64,000 bases of DNA from the NCBI GenBank assembly GCA_025330725.1, contig JAIWND010000020.1, positions 496,001 through 560,000 on the forward strand. Direction: 5' to 3'. The notes under the pieces are model-generated. The model saw nothing but the letters and a program-made list of their open reading frames with translations. It searched no databases and had not been told where the DNA came from. Shown piece after piece: positions 42,679 to 53,981 of this stretch. The stretch is from Chlamydoabsidia padenii (Eukaryota > Mucoromycota > Mucoromycetes > Mucorales > Cunninghamellaceae). How positions within the stretch are numbered: position 1 is the first letter of the stretch; every line of letters begins with the position of its first letter. The position numbers and the translations under genes are program-made.

Positions 42679-43552
42679 ATGTCCATTGTTACTGTCATTG
42701 TTACCACAGCTGAAAATATCAGTGCTGAACGACGTCTTGATAAAGGTTGGACCATTTTGGACCTCAAGGTATGTTTAAAAGAAAAAAGCAACAAGTTTTT
42801 GTAACTGATACATTTTTTAAATAGGGCAAACTTGAACCTATCACCGGGATTCCCAGCAGCACCCAAAAACTTGATCTTTACCAAGGTGATATGCCCATAG
42901 CTGCGTTGACTGACGATACCCTCTACCTTGGAGCTTATCCTATTGAAAACTTTATGCGATTACACGTAAGTCAAACCATCCTCTTTAGTGAATGTGACAA
43001 CTAATCCCCTCTTCCATCCTAGGTCACTGATACCAATCCTCGTCGAGTCAAGAATCAATTTACAGATGTCTCACTGGTGGAGAAGTTTGAATTAACTCAA
43101 GATGAATATCAAAACAGAACAGGTAAGAAAAAGAGGACTAATCAATAAAGTATTGACATAATCTTGTTGTAGATACGGTACGTGCATTCAAAGAACGTAA
43201 TAAATTGGGACGATTCTCAGATGAAGCTCAAGAACAACAAGCACAATTTGAACGGGATAACGAGGAGGCGGCCAGTCAAATCAAGGTGGGTGATCGATGT
43301 CAAGTAGACTTGGGTGATCTGCCACGACGAGGTACCGTGCGATTCTTGGGTCCGACTGAATTCCAACCTGGTCTCTGGGTGGGTATCCAATACGATGAAC
43401 CACTGGGTAAAAATGATGGTAGTGTCAAAGGTGTCCGCTATTTCACTTGTCCGGCTAAATATGGTACTTTTGTCCGTCCTATCAAGGTGACCGTGGGTGA
43501 TTATCCTGAAGAAGAACTCTTGATGACGGATGATGAATTAGAAGAAATGTAG
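42679..43552 (+). CDS. TBCB: tubulin-folding cofactor B (CAP-Gly protein)
   Basis: Exons 42679-42768, 42825-42965, 43023-43122, 43173-43552; 711 nt, 236 aa, the usual length. An N-terminal ubiquitin-like domain (residues 1-80) is followed by a charged linker and a CAP-Gly domain (about 147-218) with [31 protein letters not shown] and GKNDG at 189-193. The C-terminus is acidic and ends DELEEM, resembling the EEY/F-like tubulin tail that cofactor B uses to bind partners. It acts with cofactor E in alpha-tubulin folding and dimer turnover in the cytosol. Confidence 0.93.
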
Positions 43553-43813
43553 TCTGTATGTATGCTTGATGGGTTGGGGACTGGTCGGAGTTGATTCATA
43601 ATAAAAATTCTTTAGTTGCGATACGATACAACTTTTTTTTTTTTTTTTTTTTTTTTACTTCTCTCTTTGTCTCTCCACTTTAGATCTCTTCTGTCATTTT
43701 ACCTTAATTGGTTGAAACCAAGTAAAGTATTATTGAATGGAACTTGTAGGTTGCTCTATTAACACTTTATTCTTTATTGTCTATAGATTCCACTGTCAAC
43801 AATCAAATCGATC

Positions 43814-44980
43814 ATGCCTCATTATTCTCGCCAAAGGTAAAAGAAGATAATATGAAAGAAGCAATATAGTACTCAACTAATCTATTTCTTCTTTTTTTGA
43901 CCTTGTAGCTCCCGATCGCCTTCACCAAGGTAAAAATAACCTTACTTCAAAAGAATATCGGCCTCCCTCCCTGCTCACTCTTTATTGTTATTATTAGTGA
44001 CGAAACAGCATATGAAGAAGAACTGGACGAATTTGGGCGTGTAAAACAACGACGATCCAATTTTGCCGCTGACGACGATAGACGACAGCACGATGATTCG
44101 GATGAAAGTGATGGGCGACGACGTAGTGCATCACCTGAACGACGACCTCACTACCGCCGACGCCACTCTTCTCGATCACCAGAGTCGGTTGGACGATACA
44201 TTAGCGAGGACGATGATGGTAGTAGCGATGACAGTCATTACAAACGGTATAGACATCGACATGGCTCACCTGGAAGACGACATCGACGAAGAAGTACAGA
44301 TCTGGGTGTAAGTAGTAAAAAAATAAAATAAAAAAAATGAACAATAGGCACATATTCATCCTTTTTCATACTAGGATCGGGCATTGAAAAAGATCTACAT
44401 TGGTGATCTTGTTACTGGTACCACTGAATCCGAATTAGAACAAGCCTTTTTAAGATTTGGACCTATCAAGCATATCAAGTTGATAGAAGGGAAAGAGTAA
44501 GTGATATAGGATGGAAAGAGGGTATACTTACATTGTCTACAGATATGGGTTTATTACTTTTGAAGACTCATCTAGTGCACAAGAAGCTATATCAACCATG
44601 GATGGTGCTCTGATTGGATCTCAAAAGATTCGAGGTAAAAAGAAGAAAAAAAAAAGTTTTTAGATTACAGGTGGATAATCCCATCTTCATTTGTATAGTC
44701 AATCGGGCGAAAATGATGGAACGATCTCGGTATGGCACTTGGATGGATGAAGGTAAATATATAGCTTGTCCTAAATCAAAGTAGACTAATTAACATTTCA
44801 TATATAGATGGCGAAAAGACTTATCATAAGACTGCTCCACCATTACATTCCTTGGGTAAAATAAAACATTCCTTACTATCACAATAAAGGTACTAAAATC
44901 CTCTCTTTTTCTCTCTCTATACTATTATAGATCCACCTCTCATACAACGAACTCTTACTAGTTATGACGATTTATTATAG
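43814..44980 (+). CDS. RRM-containing RS-type RNA-binding protein (SR-like splicing factor)
   Basis: Eight exons: 43814-43836, 43909-43929, 43998-44307, 44375-44496, 44543-44634, 44699-44752, 44808-44855, 44931-44980; 720 nt, 239 aa. The N-terminal half is rich in Arg, Ser, Asp and His (SSRSPSPR, RRRHSSRSPESVG), an RS-like region. One RRM follows, with RNP2 IYIGDL and RNP1 EYGFITFE (about residues 124-195), and a short tail. It probably binds pre-mRNA; the exact SR class is not clear. Exons 1 and 2 are only 23 and 21 nt long. Confidence 0.82.
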
Positions 44981-45134
44981 ACCACCCCCATTCACACAAT
45001 TCATTTTAAACTCTCTGTATTCATCATCATTATAAAATATAAACCACTTTATCCATTGCATTAAAACCAAAATAAAGATCATTCTCATTTTTTAAAAACT
45101 ATCAATGGGAATTGATTTACTGTGTAAATGATTT

Positions 45135-45340
45135 CGACATACTACTGGGAAAAAAAGGTTGGGCGTAGAAATCAGACCAACTCGGGTGAAAAGACTTTGG
45201 ATTTTTTTTTTCAACCGTGAATTGCTCGTCATGTAGATCATCTCTGACTGTGAAAGGGGGGGGGGTTCGTCTAATCAAGACATTCATGCAGAATCTGATT
45301 TTGAAATGTAAACCCCGACCATGGGCGGGAGTTGGCCGCG
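45135..45340 (+). repeat. dispersed repeat R3, copy 2
   Basis: Same-strand match to 27040-27260. It lies directly before the transposase remnant and could be part of that element. Confidence 0.6.
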
Positions 45341-45612
45341 GGGTCATAAATTTTTTCACACTGTGGTTTAGGACTGGGCTGAGTTTAATATGATCTCTGG
45401 CGCCACTGTACTTTTAACACGGAAGCGTACTTGTTTACTTTCTCTCGCTAAATGACAATCGGACAGACGTACCACCAGCAACTACTTCAAACCATCGAAA
45501 TCATATTGATGTTTTTAATGTTACTGGATGGCTCAATCGAGAGGAGATTTGGATGATTTCGCTGTCGTATATGCGATCATCGCTAGTAGTAGCCGGTATC
45601 TGAGCCGACAAA

Positions 45613-46188
45613 CTTGGGGTGCTGTTCAAAGGGTTTGACCGTGCCACCCAAAGCTATCCCGCACAATTGCAATTTTTGGTATCCTTCCATCGCTTCGGTT
45701 GTGATGGCAACGGCGCTTCGGTCGATCTTATTGCTGATTAGTTTGGAATTTCAGGTACGCTTCTTTTTTTTTTTTTAATTTTATTTTATTGATAGGAGGA
45801 TCGGTTGACAACTTTACATGAAATGTCGTCAAGGCAATCCTTTCAAAAGAACGTGAGTACGTTTACTGGCATGGTAATGAAGAAAAAGATACTATTTCCC
45901 GGCGAATTTATGAAGGCTACGGTTTCCCCTCTTGCATTGGGTTTGTGGATGGGACGCTGATAGGGCTGGACAACCACCCATCTCATTTCGGTGAAGAATA
46001 TTACTTCCATAAAGGCGGTTATGGTGTGTCAACTATGTTGTGTTTTGCATGATGCTTGGCTCGATGAAACACTGCGCCTATTGCCGACTGGTACTGTTGA
46101 TGATTTCGAAGAAGGAGTAAACAATGCCCGCCACACCCAACATGCTCGTAGAAATACATTGTCAGACCTGCTTGTCCCTCAAGTTTGA
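45613..46188 (+). pseudogene. decayed Harbinger/PIF-type (DDE_Tnp_4, HARBI1-like) transposase
   Basis: One frame, with a probable intron at 45755-45795, reads like a HARBI1-type transposase: LQFLVSFHRFGCDGNGASVD, then VVKAILSKEREYVYW, and EGYGFPSCIGFVDGTLIGL, where GFVDGT carries the first catalytic Asp. It is broken by in-frame stops at 45739-45741 (TAG), 45819-45821 (TGA) and 46050-46052 (TGA). The region between the first catalytic Asp and the C-terminal ARRNTLSDLLVPQ-like end is missing. It cannot make a working enzyme. Confidence 0.65.
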
Positions 46189-46432
46189 GGGCAATGTATG
46201 ATTTTGAATAGCTTTCCTTTCCACTTTTTTTCCCCCCTCAATTAAATCAAATTCATTCTTGCCTTATCACGAGATTAAAGTCATATAAGTGTATATGTAT
46301 AAATTGGTCATAGAAAAGACAATAGCAAATGAAACGACAATTACAATCATCACATATCGTATATAAGACCGTTTGCATGAATGTCGGGATTTGAATTGTG
46401 TTTGGGATTTTTCACTCGTTCATCTTTATTCT

Positions 46433-46681
46433 TCATTCGTTATCATCATCACTATCATCTATCATGCGCTCTAATTTATCTGCGGATTTCGAAATCCTCT
46501 TATAGGCATCACTGCCCTTGGGGACTTGAGTCAGGAGGGTAAGTGCCTTCATGTAGTCATCATGTACCCTGCGCTTTCCCTCCCGCATCTTGAAAAAGTC
46601 ATGCAAGACATCCATCATGTCTTTGTGCTTTCTTTTATTTTTTTCTACCATCACAAGATGAGTTAGCAGACACAGACACAT
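46433..46681 (-). pseudogene. possible accessory ORF remnant of the Harbinger-type element
   Basis: An 82-codon frame ends with a charged helix (KNKRKHKDMMDVLHDFFKMR, HDDYMKALTLLTQVPKGSDA) and an acidic tail (DDSDDDNE). Harbinger elements carry a second Myb/SANT-like gene; the position next to the transposase remnant, on the other strand, suggests this might be its C-terminal end. No Myb repeat is visible, so this is a weak inference. Confidence 0.3.
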
Positions 46682-47393
46682 TAGGGGGGCAGGCGAGATG
46701 TCCGAATAAGACGAGAAGGCATAGCAGAACTATCGGCAAGGGCATCTTTCGAGGTTGAAACACCAGCAAGACTAACAGATGGTCTATCGCAGAAAATAGG
46801 TCCAAGTATATAATAGTACTTGAACTTATTGTCAACCAATTTTATGTGGCAATAATAGGGGAGTTCGATGTCTCACATTTTATTTTATTTTTTCACGCCA
46901 ATAGAATTTGACTATGATATACCGGTTTTAAATTCGGCTATTTGGCCATTTTTGTATGTCCCCTTTTTACATATCCTTCATATTTTTTTTTCATAAACTG
47001 AGATCAAAACACGTGTATATATAGCTGTTTCGAATGTCAATTAATAAAGTACTATTCCCTTTCTTTCAAAAAATAAATAAATAAATAAATAAATAAAGCA
47101 GACCAAAACTAATAATATCTGTTCCGCAAAAGGAACAAAATCCGATCTGTAGTGGCATTAGCCTTTTTTGATTATTAAAAGTTCTATACCATTCAGATGG
47201 CACCATCAGAACCATAAAATGGGGTGCGTAGAATGCATGACAGGTGATCACACATTACCACTGTTTGATCTTGTATGAATATCACACATAAACAACAAAT
47301 AGTATTATAAAATATCTTTATTAAAGTGAACAAACTAAGTAAAAGACTAGTAATAGACTAAAAGACTAATTGTAAAGAGGAGGAGAAGAGGGT
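46682..47393. other. intergenic region with (AAAT)n microsatellite
   Basis: A pure tetranucleotide run (AAATAAATAAAT...) spans about 47068-47097. No gene is recognised. A motif copy CGGGATTTGAATT lies just outside at 46385-46397. Confidence 0.5.
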
Positions 47394-48918
47394 TCAGAGA
47401 GAGGTATTGATGTAAATAACCTTGGAGACCTTGAATCCATTGAATTGAGAGGCAGCACAGATAGTATAGGCGCCCATGTTTTCCCAGTAAAGCCAATCAC
47501 CTTCTTCCAACAGAGGTAATTGGGTCGACTTTTGTAAACAATCGATCGAGTCGCAAGTAGGACCCCAAATCGAGCATTCATAGTTAGTTTCATTATCCGT
47601 TTCTTGACCGTAAAGATATCGACCATTCTTCGAGAGGACACGAGGAGTGACGACCTGATGATCAAATATAATGCAATTGAATGCACCATACATACCATCA
47701 TTCACATAATCTAATTAAAAAAAGCAAACTGAAATTAGTATAGTCCTTATGGAATGAGAAGTAACATGTATGTACTTACACATATAGGAAGGATCCATGG
47801 AGCCATTCATTACGGTACGCCGCGCAATGATGTTAGTACAGATAGTAAATGCAGAGGCAACATAATAGCGACCAGGTTCAGCAATGACCCTGATTTCAGG
47901 TGAGAAGAGTTCATCCACAGCAGGACCGATAATAGCCGCCATCTTTTCAAATGTAATTCCATTCTTGACATCAGCACCAGGGAAACCACCACCAATATCC
48001 AATAATGTAAAGTTAAATCCCATCGCTTCGGCTTGATCAAACACAGTTCGAGCGCGTATCAATGCATCGTAAAACGCATGTTCATCACTACACCCACTTC
48101 CCACATGAAAGCTTGTAAAATAGGATTAGTTTTATAATGAATGACCATAGTTTTTCTTTTCCCTTACCTAACACCAATTACATTTAATTCCAACTCTTTG
48201 GCAACATGTAACAAATGATCGACTGTATCCAAAGGAGCACCAAATTTGAGACCCAATTGGGAAAGGGATTTCGAATCATCTGTCAAAATACGAAGTACCA
48301 ATTCAGCATCAGGATAAAGCATCTTGATCTTGTAGAGTTCTTCCGCATTATCAAATGTCATCTTGGCCACATTTTGTTGAGCCACATACCGGAGATAAGA
48401 TGCTTGTTTACAAGGATTGGCATAGATAATACGACTAGGATCCACACCCAAAGCAAGTACTTGTTGAATTTCAGCTTTACTAGCACAATCAAATCCAGTA
48501 TTCAAAGAAGCCAAGAGTTTAACAACCATGGGATCAGGATTACACTTGACAGCTAATAATAAAAGAAAAAGAGAAGATGAGTTTTAATATTTATATCACT
48601 TGAAAGAGGGAGGGATTTACCAAAATGAGGTTCAATTCGAGGTAATAATCGCATCCACCGTAAATGTTGCCGATACACTTCACCCAAGTCACCAATAAAG
48701 AAAGCATCTTCTTGGTCCAATTCCCACTTGAGACGAGAATGAGAGTCGAGTTTTTGTTTCACAGCATCAAGGACAGAGAGATTGTAAACAGGAGTTGCTT
48801 GATCAGTAGTAGTAGTAGTGATAGTAGTAGTAGTAGTAGTAGTAGTAGAGATATCCTTGCCACCCATATCAAATCCAGGTTGGTGGTTAAAGACAGCAGT
48901 TTCAAGTTGAGGAATCAT
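47394..48918 (-). CDS. SPE1: ornithine decarboxylase
   Basis: Exons (complement): 48621-48918, 48168-48552, 47780-48111, 47394-47710; 1332 nt, 443 aa. It is a fold-type III PLP enzyme making putrescine from ornithine, the first polyamine step, in the cytosol. The PLP lysine lies in FAVKCNPD (K102), the glycine loop is DIGGGFPG (267-274), the phosphate-binding part EPGRYYV (306-312) and the catalytic cysteine GPTCDSID (C391) from the partner subunit. An exon-exon junction interrupts the FAVKCN motif. The N-terminus has a Thr run from a (TAG/CTA) microsatellite (about 48810-48850), likely variable. Antizyme control is known for the family but cannot be seen here. Confidence 0.96.
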
Positions 48919-51002
48919 AATGAATTGATAAAAGAGTTAATTAAAAAAAAAAAAGGTAGAAGAGGGATTAAATAAGATAAAAAAGAGTGAGGAAGAGAGA
49001 TATATAAATAAGGACAGAGGGATAAAGTTTTTTTTTTTTGGGGGGATTAAAATAATGACGCAGATTAAAACAGACACTAACCAAGTCAATGTCAGCAGAT
49101 TCAGCGAAGCCAAGGGGGGAAACCTCGTCGGTTGAATAAGCTATTCAAAAGTCTTTTTCTTGAGGACGTGATGGATGTTCGAACTGTCTCTATAAGAACA
49201 GCCCGAGTATCAAAAAAAGTGTTAAAAGGTGGAGAAAGGGAAGGTTATAAAACAAGAAATATCTAGTTTTTTTTTTTGTTTTATAATAAAAGAGGCGAAA
49301 TGTGATTCTTTTTCAATAAACCACAAACGAAGAGAGTAAAGATGAAGAAGGAGACAAGAGAGAGAAAGAAAAAAAAAAAAAAAAAAAAAGATTTTTTATT
49401 TTTTTATTTTCTTTTTTAAATTCCCTCAAGCGGAGTGACTGGATTTTTATTATCAGATCCACGGTAAAGGTTTGTACTACCGTCAATCTTCGATAGAATG
49501 ACAACAATCTCATACTATTAACAAACAGGATAACTACTTGATTCTTTATTATACTACATTTCTATTTAACTATAACTATTTAAATGTGGGGTAAGTTGAC
49601 GCCATAGCCCAGGATCGACGACAACAACAGTTAAGACCGGGATAACCCAAAAGAGACAGAAAGTGCCTGTTTCGGGTTCCATTTCTTCGGATCTGAATTT
49701 TGAATTAGACCATCCCAAGAATAATAAATCATTAGTTAAAAAACTGTTTTCCCCTTGATTCTTATCTGATCATCATAAAGAAAAGTTCTGCTTTTCTTAG
49801 TATGATTTACCTATTCACCGTTTAAGTTTATTGAAGGATAATGACAAGTAGCGGAGTTTGCTGCGATAAAAAGACCGATTTCCCCCACTTTGTCAAAGAG
49901 AGATTGATTATCTTCACAATGGAGGTTGGACAAGCATTTCCCCGATTACGCCCGTACCCTTGGTCAGTTTACCTTTCCTGTATAGCATCATAACCATTGT
50001 TTTTTTTTTTTTTTTTCTGAATTAGAGATCACAATGGAGGTTCATATGATTGACCAATAGTCCGGTCTTCTTTTGAAGTTTCACCTTTTCCTTCACTTGA
50101 TGTCAATACAACACGAGCTTTTCTATAAAGAGAGAGATAGTAGAGTAAGTACCAGGCATACAATGTCGTTGTAAAGCCGCTCTACCTTTTTTTGTATAGC
50201 ATGAATTCACATGATTACAATACTAATGACCGATCATGTCAAGTATCATGCAGTGACAACCGATTTGAATACAGCATTAAGATCGGCGATGTATGTCATA
50301 TGAAGGACAGGAAAGGGCGCACTTTGTCATTCCTTGAGATTGTCGACGTTTCAAGCGCACACGTTCTTGAGATAAACGGCGGATGCTGGTGGTAGAGCAA
50401 TTATCGTTAGTGATTGATAGCTTGATTGTTGCCGTTGCTGGCCTGGCGAGTGGTGATTCATATCATCACAATTAAAGTGTGTGGAAGAAGAAGACAAAAA
50501 AAAAAAAAGAGAGATTTTTATTAATGCCGACGAATCGGGGGTTCAAATTATGCAAAAGACTATTTTTAAACTATACTAGGAGGGGGGTGACATACAACCC
50601 GCAACTTCCGTTCATGAGGTCCGGTGTAGGTTGATATGTTCTTGTAGCAAAACATCTTTTTACTACAAGTATTATGCAAAGGGAGACAGCCCATTGAGTG
50701 ATTATCGCCATCCAATCAGTGTCAAAGAAGAGCTTCATACCAGTCTTTGAAGACCATCATACCGTTTTGACAATCAGTCGAATCCAGTTGAGTATAGATA
50801 AATTATAACAGTTCCAAAGGAAGGCTTGACAGTGGGGCCATAGAAAGAATACAGTTAAATAAAACGAAACAAAAAGAATTTATTTGATTCAAATGTTGGG
50901 GGTTTTTATGTATATATAAGGGAAGAAGTTTGAATGATATAATAATGATGTAATAAGATGTGGTAAGGTAAAGGTGTATAATATAAAGTATGGGTGATAT
51001 GA
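48919..51002. other. intergenic region, about 2 kb
   Basis: AT-rich with many A/T runs. A 60-codon frame (50201-50395; MNSHDYNTNDRSCQVSCSDN...) follows a TATAG acceptor-like site and might be an exon, but no family or upstream exon is found. The word CACAATGGAGGTT occurs twice (49915 and 50031). Confidence 0.35.
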
Positions 51003-52932
51003 CTAGTATGTACCAATGTTCGAATCATAATGTATAGGACACCCTTTTCCACGTTCCAACCAATCCCGGAGACAGTGTCTATGATAAGAGCATAAACACA
51101 CCATTCTTGCAATCTTGTTTCCCACCTCGAATTCTTCAAAACATATAGGACATTCATCACCCACCTGAGCTGTTCCTTCTGTCAAAGTATAGACTAAAAA
51201 AAGAGAGAGAGAGAGATTAGTATTCGATTCACACTACACCACCTTTTCCTTTTTTCAACTTACTGATATAACGAGGAGGACGAACAGTAGGGCTACCGGT
51301 ATTCAAACATTGATTCAAATGGGTTTCTTGTTGTCCCTTTCGCATCCCCAGTAACCCAGTACCACATACAGGACATTCAGTCATCAAACTTTGTTGGCTA
51401 TCCGTTCGTTGCATATTCATAGGGTGAGGACGATGGCCGAATCCTGTTGTATCCCCCCTATGGTTGTGATTAATTGGAGTCGAGTACCTTGCGCCGCCAG
51501 AATCTGTTGCTTTGATCGGGATACGTACACACGATTCACATACACGTTGAGGAGTCAGAGCAATGATGGGATAATGAGATGTCGATATCAATGGGTCTTC
51601 CACCAATTCTTCCACAGGCAGTCGTACACGGTGAGAGCTACATCGATCACAGACAATTTGACCACAGCGTCTATTCCCAAGGATAATGAGTTCCATATTC
51701 ATTCTATATCCATATACTTTTAATTATTACCTGCAATGATGTCTTCGTACTAGAAAACTGAAACGGCGATTACAGCGACGGCATTCAGAGGCTTGACGGT
51801 CAGATTCCCATACATGTCGTGGTCGAGGTGGTTCAGAGAGCGTTTGCTCATCGGATCCAGTCGTGGTCACCCTAGCCAATGGTTGGTCATCCCCTGGTAC
51901 TTGATGTTGCCCCGTTGATATAGATAAAGATGTCGTGGCTGTAGTGGTGGAAGCAGATGGTATCATAGTGTTGCGATCGCCTTCATATGGCGATATTAAT
52001 GGTAGATCATCGTCATCATCCTGCTGTTGTCCTTGATCATCATCTCCTTGTCCAGTTGATACTAAATCATGGTGCAGTGTGGTTGAGTATGATGCTGCGG
52101 TACCCAAAGCTGGAGTTGAATAGCCCGAGTCCGTGGTATTGTCATTTGCTGGTACGATAGGTTGTGTGCTGGTATATTGTTCTGGTTGTGATACTGCCCC
52201 GTGATCTGTTGTTGTAGATAGGTCGTCGTTGTTATTGACAAAAGATGTATCGTCCACAATGTCAACTGATCGGTGGTTTTCACTAGTATCCTTATCGTCG
52301 CCTGAGGTCACGTTGGTAATGAGTTGATCCACCGGCTTGTGCTGCCCTTCATTCGTCCCTGCCTCAGTGCTGCTGTTTCCCGCCTGTTCACCATCCGTGC
52401 CGTTTTGATTTGAAGTGGTTTCCGTATCCTTTGTATGTGTTGAAGATGATTGTATTGGTTGATGATTTGTATCGCCCAAAAGTGCTACGTATGTCGGTGC
52501 GGAGACAGATACATCAGAGTGGTTGGTGTCACTCCTTTCCAAGTTGGAGTCTTCTTCATTGTCCGTCAGCTTGGTTTCATCCGCACCATCAGAAGGTCCA
52601 TGGCATACGTGAGATATTTCCGTTGACTTGACACTTGTTGTTGGTGATATTTCCTGATCATTATCGTCTTGTCCACCTTGTTCTTTTGGTTGAGCCAGTG
52701 TTGATATCCCTTGTGTTCCGAATGGTTGTTGTTCTTCTTGACTAGCCAGTGAAGCACCATGACCTTCATCCAAAGGTTTATCCATTGTTGTAGTAAGTAC
52801 AGGTTCCACTTGGTTTACAGAGTCCGTGCATTTCGGAGATTCCTCTACCTTATCATGATGAATACCGGTTGATTCAGAAAGAGGTGTTTCATGTTGAGGT
52901 TCACTTGGTAATTCGTGGTGGTGGTGTTCCAT
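51003..52932 (-). CDS. FYVE-C2HC-RING protein (Pib1-like E3 ubiquitin ligase)
   Basis: Exons (complement): 51731-52932, 51264-51670, 51003-51193; 1800 nt, 599 aa. The first ~375 residues are disordered, rich in Thr, Ser, Gln, Asp and His. A FYVE finger follows: WESD (WxxD), CRRCNRRFSF, and RRHHCRRCG across the first exon junction, CDRCSSHR; it should bind PI3P on endosomes. Then a C2HC element, CPVCGTGL...HLNQC, and a C-terminal RING, CPICFEEFEVG, CLCSYHRHCLRDWL, GCPIH. The last RING ligand is His rather than Cys. Yeast Pib1 combines FYVE and RING in the same order but is much shorter. It likely ubiquitinates endosomal or vacuolar cargo. Confidence 0.88.
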
Positions 52933-53981
52933 GTTTGTCTAATCAATAAACGGAATAGGTGATAAATAGAGGTAGTATACAGTAAGATAGACAGGAGGAG
53001 TAATGGTCAATAATTAGTTAAACATAAGGGAAAAAGAAGAGAGTGGGAAAAGTGAGAAGGGGTTTTATTTTTTATTTTTTGAACAGGGGCGGCGATTGAA
53101 ATTCAAAATGGGGCGGCCCAGTCTAAAAAAAACCAACCCTTTTTTTCATTCAAAAAGACGAATGGATACTGGTTCCACCAGTACACCTGTAATACAAATC
53201 AAAGATAGCAAAAAACATAATACACAAGAGAGAGTTTATGTATATACCAGTCAAACAAAACAATGAATGGTTCAAAGATAAGCACATTGAATTCAATGAA
53301 CGCGGGGTTTCAAAATAAGAGGTCATTGACTTCCATTCATGCAAGTGAAGAATCCCCATTAAAAGATACGACAAGGTAAGGTTAAAAGAATTTTATTCAT
53401 AATATGGGATTAAGTATAGTATAGTATGTTTAATGGTAACTAGTCTAATAAAAGAAGAAGGGGTGATTAATTCCACCTACAGGACCCTTCAAGTCAATCA
53501 ATCATCCATCATCCTAATTGGTATTTTTGTTCTTGATACTGTAATACCCACCAGTTTCCATACCATTGATACGTTGCTGCTACCTTCCATGCGTGATTAG
53601 TCTTGTCTTGTAAGCGGTATAATGTTGGAGATGATTACTACTTTCTGTGTTGTCATCAGTTTGATCAGATAGCCGCTGTTATTTTAGTGCCTTGAGTTGA
53701 TAAACCCCCAATGATAAAAGAGTAAGTTTTCTTTTATTGATCCAACAACAAGAATAATAACATTGATTAAAAAAGAGTTAATAGTGGGGGAATGAATAAA
53801 GTTTAAATAATACAAGAGGAAGATAAAAAGTTAAAGAGTCATTTACAAACATGATAAAAGAATAAAAAGAGACTAATCTATATAAAAGGATTTGCTGTGA
53901 GTAGGGGCGAGTATGCTAAAAGGTAGTAAGAAAGATATTATAAAAAAAAAGAATAGATAGATAAAAAAGTATGGTTTATAA
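52933..53981. other. intergenic region, promoter of the FYVE-RING gene and 3' flank of FET3
   Basis: GGGG-CGGCGATTGAAATT followed by CAAAATGGGGCGGCC (about 53087-53117) is a symmetric motif variant 155-185 bp upstream of the FYVE-RING start; GCGGGGTTTCAAAAT lies at 53302-53316. No further gene is seen. Confidence 0.45.

Noticed and set aside
50201..50395. 64-codon frame in the ODC-FYVE interval
   Set aside because: It could be an exon after a TATAG acceptor, but no upstream coding exon or family was found; not called as a gene.
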